Part shown: positions 60,532 through 64,000 of the stretch, piece by piece
Position numbering within the stretch: the stretch's first letter is position 1
Layout of the letters: each line of letters opens with the position of its first letter
The notes under the pieces: model-generated
Databases searched by the model: none
What the model saw: only the letters and a program-made list of their open reading frames with translations
Told to the model about the DNA's origin: nothing
Program-made: the position numbers and the translations under genes
NCBI GenBank assembly: GCA_052148715.1
Contig: JBKQHQ010000240.1
Span: forward strand, 1-64,000
Length of the DNA stretch: 64,000 nt
Source: JBKQHQ01 sp052148715
GTDB lineage: Bacteria > Pseudomonadota > Alphaproteobacteria > Rhizobiales > Xanthobacteraceae
Direction of reading: 5' to 3'

Positions 60532-62754
60532 TTAGGTAAGCGGAACCCGGATCGTGCAAACAAGTCCCTCCGGCTCGAAGCGCCGCTCGCACTGGGCGGT
60601 GCCGCGATCCATCAGCGTGCTGCCCAATCCGAAGCGCTGCGGTGGTTGGACGCTCGGGCCACCGCGCTCCTGCCAGGTCAGATCCAGCCGGCCGGCGCCG
60701 CCGTCCCGCCATGTAAGATGGATGGTTCCCTTGGGGGTGCTGAGCGCGCCGTATTTGCTGGCATTCACGCCGAGCTCGTGCAGCAGCAGGCCGAGCTCCG
60801 TCGCTCTCGCCGCCGGGATCAGCATATCCGGTCCGTCCGTGATCAGGCGTTCGCGCGCAGCGCCGATCAATGGCAACAGCTGCTGGCTCACGAGGTCGTC
60901 GACGAACGCGCCTTTCCAATCGTTCTTCGTGATCGCGTCGTGCGAGGCCGCCAGGGCATGGAGCCGGCCGACAAAAAGGTCGACGAAGGTCGCAGGGTCC
61001 GGCGCCGTCCGCAGCGTCTGCTTCGCCATGGCCTGGATGACGGCGAGCGTGTTCTTCACGCGGTGCGCAAGCTCGAGCAACAGCATGGCCTGCTGACTTT
61101 CGGCGCGCTTTTGCTCGGAGATGTCGAAGTGCACGCCGATCATGCGCGCGGGTTGCCCCGCTTCGTCCTTGATCACCCAACCGCGCGCTTCCAGCCAACG
61201 CAGGCTTCCATCCGGCAACCGCGCCCGCCATTCCGCGTGGAATTCGCCGGTGGTCTGCGATTCTTCGGCGCGCCGCTCCGCCTCGGGCAGATCGTCGGGA
61301 TGGATGCAGGCCGCCCAGGCGGCATAGCTGTTGCCGAAGGAGCCGGGCGGGAGGCCATACAGCGCCTCAAGCTCCGGCGACCAGCGCTCATCGTTGGTCT
61401 TGATGTCCCATTCGAACGTGCCCAGCCGAGCGGCCTGGGCGGCGAGCCGCAACCGCTCCTCACTGCTGCGCGCCACCTCTTGCGCCCGCATGAGATCATG
61501 GATGTCGGTGCGGCTACCGACCCAGCGCGAGATGGCACGACCGGCATTGCGAACCGGGGCAAGGCGCACCAGAAACCATCGATAGCTGCCGTCAGCGCCG
61601 CGGACGCGGTGGCGGAACTCGAACGTATTTCCCGCCTTGATCCCCTCCTCCCAGCGCTTCCTCGACGCGGGGAGATCGTCGGGGTGCACCGCCTTGGTCC
61701 AGCCGTCGCCGATGCTTTCCTCGAGCGCCATGCCGATGTACTCGAGCCAGCGCGGACCAACGAAAGTCGTCACACCGTCGGCGTCCGTCTCGAACGTCAT
61801 CGAGGGCGCGGCCTCGGTCAGGGCGCGAAAACGTTCCTCGCTCTCACGCAGCGCAAGCTCGGCATTCTTGCGGTCGGTGATGTCCTGATGCGCGGCGATC
61901 AGCCGCTCCGCTTGCCTGTCCTTGCCGGGGAATATCTCGGCCCGCATGGAAATCCAGCGCGGTCGGCCGTTATCGGGCGCGGTTATGCGAAACTCGCTTT
62001 CAAGAACGCCGCCGCTCGCAACGAACGCCGCGTATTCGCCCTTGAGCCTCGCGCGGTCGTCGGCGTGCACGAGCGCGATCCACTGCTCGGTCGTGATCGT
62101 CTTCTGCTCCGCCGGCAGACCGTAAAGCTCTCGATACTCCTCCGAAATCAACGAGCATGGCTGCGCCATCAGCCATTCCGCATCGGCGATCCGTCCGAGC
62201 CGCTGGACCGTCCGCAGTCGCGCCTCCGTCGCCCGCAATACCTCCTCGGCGCGCTTGCGGCCGCTGATGTCGCGCCAGGCGATGACGCCGCCGATGATCT
62301 TTCCTGCTGCATCCTGGATCGGGCCGGCATTACAGATGACGGTGATCTTCGTTCCGTCCGCCCGCTGCAGCACCTGCTCTTCGTTTTGGATCACCTCTCC
62401 GCGCTTGGTCGCGCGCATCAAAGGCAAATCCTCGGGCGGGCATGGGGTCACGCCGTCGGCGCGGTAAATCCGCAGCGCCTGCGCGTGCTTCTCCTCCGCG
62501 ATCCCCTCAATCTCGGACCGTTGACGCTGCGTCTGCGCTACACCGTAATCGCTCACCCTGCGCACGACGACGTTCGGCGCCTCGGCAATGGAGATCCCTT
62601 CCGGGATGTGCCGCATCAGGGCATCCAAGGTCAGCGCCGCCGACGACTGATCCTCGAGGCGCCCCTCAAGCTCGGCGATGCGCCGACGCAGCCGTTCAAT
62701 TTCCTCAAGGAGGCTCAATTCCGCCGGCAGGACTGGACCCGTCCCCTGCTCCAT
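60532..62754 (-). CDS. Multi-PAS sensor histidine kinase, HWE type
   Basis: A 740-residue soluble kinase. A short N-terminal coiled coil is followed by four PAS/PAC modules (PAC ends seen at VIAWRDISGRKRAEE, AHQDITDRKNAEL, WVGSRTDIHDLMRA and GVHFDISEQKRAE). The kinase core has the phosphoacceptor His in LELAHRVKNTLAVIQA (around residue 560), the N-box LHELGVNASKYGALS, and W-x-E as TWQERGGP, which define the HWE family. No membrane helices, so it senses a cytosolic signal, perhaps light or redox through a PAS cofactor. A NepR-like gene lies just upstream on the same strand. Confidence 0.92.
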   Translation of the reverse strand: MEQGTGPVLPAELSLLEEIERLRRRIAELEGRLEDQSSAALTLDALMRHIPEGISIAEAPNVVVRRVSDYGVAQTQRQRSEIEGIAEEKHAQALRIYRADGVTPCPPEDLPLMRATKRGEVIQNEEQVLQRADGTKITVICNAGPIQDAAGKIIGGVIAWRDISGRKRAEEVLRATEARLRTVQRLGRIADAEWLMAQPCSLISEEYRELYGLPAEQKTITTEQWIALVHADDRARLKGEYAAFVASGGVLESEFRITAPDNGRPRWISMRAEIFPGKDRQAERLIAAHQDITDRKNAELALRESEERFRALTEAAPSMTFETDADGVTTFVGPRWLEYIGMALEESIGDGWTKAVHPDDLPASRKRWEEGIKAGNTFEFRHRVRGADGSYRWFLVRLAPVRNAGRAISRWVGSRTDIHDLMRAQEVARSSEERLRLAAQAARLGTFEWDIKTNDERWSPELEALYGLPPGSFGNSYAAWAACIHPDDLPEAERRAEESQTTGEFHAEWRARLPDGSLRWLEARGWVIKDEAGQPARMIGVHFDISEQKRAESQQAMLLLELAHRVKNTLAVIQAMAKQTLRTAPDPATFVDLFVGRLHALAASHDAITKNDWKGAFVDDLVSQQLLPLIGAARERLITDGPDMLIPAARATELGLLLHELGVNASKYGALSTPKGTIHLTWRDGGAGRLDLTWQERGGPSVQPPQRFGLGSTLMDRGTAQCERRFEPEGLVCTIRVPLT

Positions 62755-62883
62755 CTATGGTCTCCAGGCAATGGCGATGATTATGTCGGATCCGGCGCGC
62801 TCGCGCGAAATGGAAAGTCCGCGCGAATGCAGAGAAATCTTCGTTCCGGCTAACTCAACACTCACAATACATCCGTCGCGCAA

Positions 62884-63168
62884 TCACGAGCCGTCCGGAA
62901 CATCGTGCGGCGGCTCACCTTTCGGATCCGCCTTGGGCTCTTCGCCGGGACCGGTCCCGCCAGCCGTGCCGGCCGGATCAGCCGCTTGGCCGGACGAGCG
63001 CGCTTGCGGCAGCTCGGTGGACAATAGCTTCGCTAATCCTTCCTTCAAGTGCTCCGGGATGCCTTCATCCACCACGTGCTGATACCACTCGCGCAGGCCT
63101 CGCGCGATCGCCATCCGGTCCTCGCGGCCAAGACGCACGACCTTGGGATCATCGGGCGGGTCCGTCAT
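62884..63168 (-). CDS. NepR-like anti-sigma factor (tentative)
   Basis: A ~94-residue protein. Residues ~17-48 read RMAIARGLREWYQHVVDEGIP then EHLKEGLAKLL, close to the NepR pattern (I-x-x-x-LR-x-x-Y-x-x-V-x-x-x-x-IP-x-x-x-x-x-LL). The C-terminal half is Gly/Pro/Asp-rich and disordered. NepR holds the general-stress sigma factor EcfG until PhyR displaces it. An HWE kinase gene follows 130 bases downstream, which fits, but phyR and ecfG are not in the window. Start ATG 63168; a longer start at 63195 is possible. Confidence 0.5.
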   Translation of the reverse strand: MTDPPDDPKVVRLGREDRMAIARGLREWYQHVVDEGIPEHLKEGLAKLLSTELPQARSSGQAADPAGTAGGTGPGEEPKADPKGEPPHDVPDGS

Positions 63169-63723
63169 AGAGCGCTGATTCGTCCCCTCAAGCACGCCCC
63201 AAATTGAACCGGAACGTGCCCCTGATTTCCAGATCTGGATGCACTGTCGATAGTTACCGCTCGAGTCACGCTCATGGGGCAGGTCTTTTCCGGAAGACGC
63301 CCCCGCGCCGGTGCCGAAGCGAGAGTGTAACCGTATCCGCGGAACATCGTTCCATTCGGTGGCATCTTACGCGCGGTACGAGCGGATCAAGGTTAAATCC
63401 GCACACGTCGTTTCGCATGTCGCGTTGCGCCGAGACTGTCCTTGCCCCAATGACGCCGCAGATTCGACACCAAGAAGACGCGTCGGCACCTTTCGGAACA
63501 TTTGGGGGCGCGCCCGCGGCGCCAAACGATAAACAAGCTCGTGTGATCGCGCCGCCTCGCTCCGGCCAAAAAAGACCGCCACGCTAAAAGCCTAGCAGTA
63601 CCCTTGCCGCGGAATGGCGCTTTGGGCCGCTCGCCTTGGCCGATGCGGTGTTTGCACGGATGCCCGTCGTGCGCTGCCTGCTGGCGAAGGTTGCGGTCGG
63701 AAACTGATCCAATGGAGGTTGGT
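63169..63723. other. Intergenic, no gene seen
   Basis: About 555 bases without a supportable gene. Short Arg/Ser-rich frames on both strands have no motifs. Confidence 0.5.
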
Positions 63724-64000
63724 ATGCTCCGTCGACTTGTTTTCGGAATTGCCACATCGCTTGTCGCCGCAGCAGCGGCACCATCGCCCGGGGTGACACT
63801 CGAAGCGCCGAGCGCCTATCAGATCTCCGGCCCGGTCGCGCACGATAATCTCTCGGTCTATTTCGTGCGCGGTCAGGGCACCAACGCACCGGTGCCGTCG
63901 ACCCTTGACGAGGCCATCGCTTCCGGTTCCGCCAAAATTCACGTCAGGCAGGATGGCTCCGGCACCCACCTGATCGACAACCTGTCGACCAGTGCCATCT
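63724..64000 (+). CDS. ARPP-1/DUF6569-like exported protein, 3' partial
   Basis: The first 92 codons of an exported protein that runs past the window end. A signal peptide (MLRRLVFGIATSLVAAAAA) is followed by QISGPVAHDNLSVYFVRG and a TLDEAIASGSAKIHV segment, which match the start of ARPP-1 (DUF6569) domains (GP..H-x-NL-x-VY, then L-x-E-A-x-x-x-G). Start is ATG 63724 with GGAGG upstream. Confidence 0.6.
   Translation, partial: MLRRLVFGIATSLVAAAAAPSPGVTLEAPSAYQISGPVAHDNLSVYFVRGQGTNAPVPSTLDEAIASGSAKIHVRQDGSGTHLIDNLSTSAI

Noticed and set aside
60646..62853. A 735-codon open frame on the plus strand opposite the HWE kinase gene
   Set aside because: It is the antisense shadow of a well-supported kinase; its translation is Arg/His/Gln-rich without motifs.

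Overview
The window looks like chromosome of a GC-rich alphaproteobacterium of the Hyphomicrobiales, close to Bradyrhizobium, Rhodopseudomonas and relatives. Pointers are an Omp25-type barrel, a DUF992 protein, an HWE-type sensor kinase beside a NepR-like protein, SorA-type sulfite oxidases, a TAXI solute-binding protein, and palindromic intergenic repeats of the kind common in that family. No rRNA, tRNA or CRISPR array was seen.

Layout. 1-950: end of an RND efflux outer-membrane factor. 1028-5665 (minus): a tightly coupled four-gene membrane operon with a MotA/TolQ/ExbB-like stator subunit, an OmpA/MotB-like partner, a vWA-like anchored protein and a four-TM coiled-coil protein; a single-domain response regulator lies upstream. 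6.4-14.2 kb: mostly housekeeping genes (porin-like barrel, EF-G-like GTPase, DUF992, aspartate aminotransferase, GST, DUF1080) with a GT87 gene remnant. 14.5-23.0 kb: a defence-like stretch with a SLOG-SLATT membrane protein followed by a TIR-STAND-TPR protein, then a VOC dioxygenase, an S9 peptidase, a HepT-MntA toxin-antitoxin pair and a broken Xre antitoxin. 23.0-25.7 kb: a two-component system divergent from a small secreted protein.

25.7-43.7 kb: a hydantoin / N-carbamoyl amino acid locus (hydantoinase, ABC importer, carbamoylase, flavin reductase-like protein, DapA-family enzyme) that has been broken up. One MFS transporter gene is split in two: its N-terminal part is at 36.5-36.7 kb and the remainder at 27.4-28.4 kb, same strand and correct order, separated by about 8.07 kb. 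That block carries a 5'-truncated malic enzyme, a racemase fragment, a small membrane protein, three alpha/beta hydrolases under an AraC-type regulator, and a transposase remnant.

43.7-50.2 kb: two copies of a SorA-like sulfite oxidase in inverted orientation, one with an intact cytochrome c and one with a decayed one, around a TAXI-Sel1 pair. 50.2-64 kb: two exported small-domain proteins sharing a duplicated leader, a LuxR-type regulator, FadE, a caspase-PDZ-Sel1 protein, a MaoC hydratase, an HWE kinase with a NepR-like neighbour, and the start of an ARPP-1-like exported protein.

The best candidates for undescribed biology are (1) the SLOG-SLATT/TIR-STAND pair, which looks like a signalling abortive-infection system in a non-standard architecture, and (2) the four-gene stator-like operon, which resembles the ZorAB motor core but lacks the Zorya effector genes.
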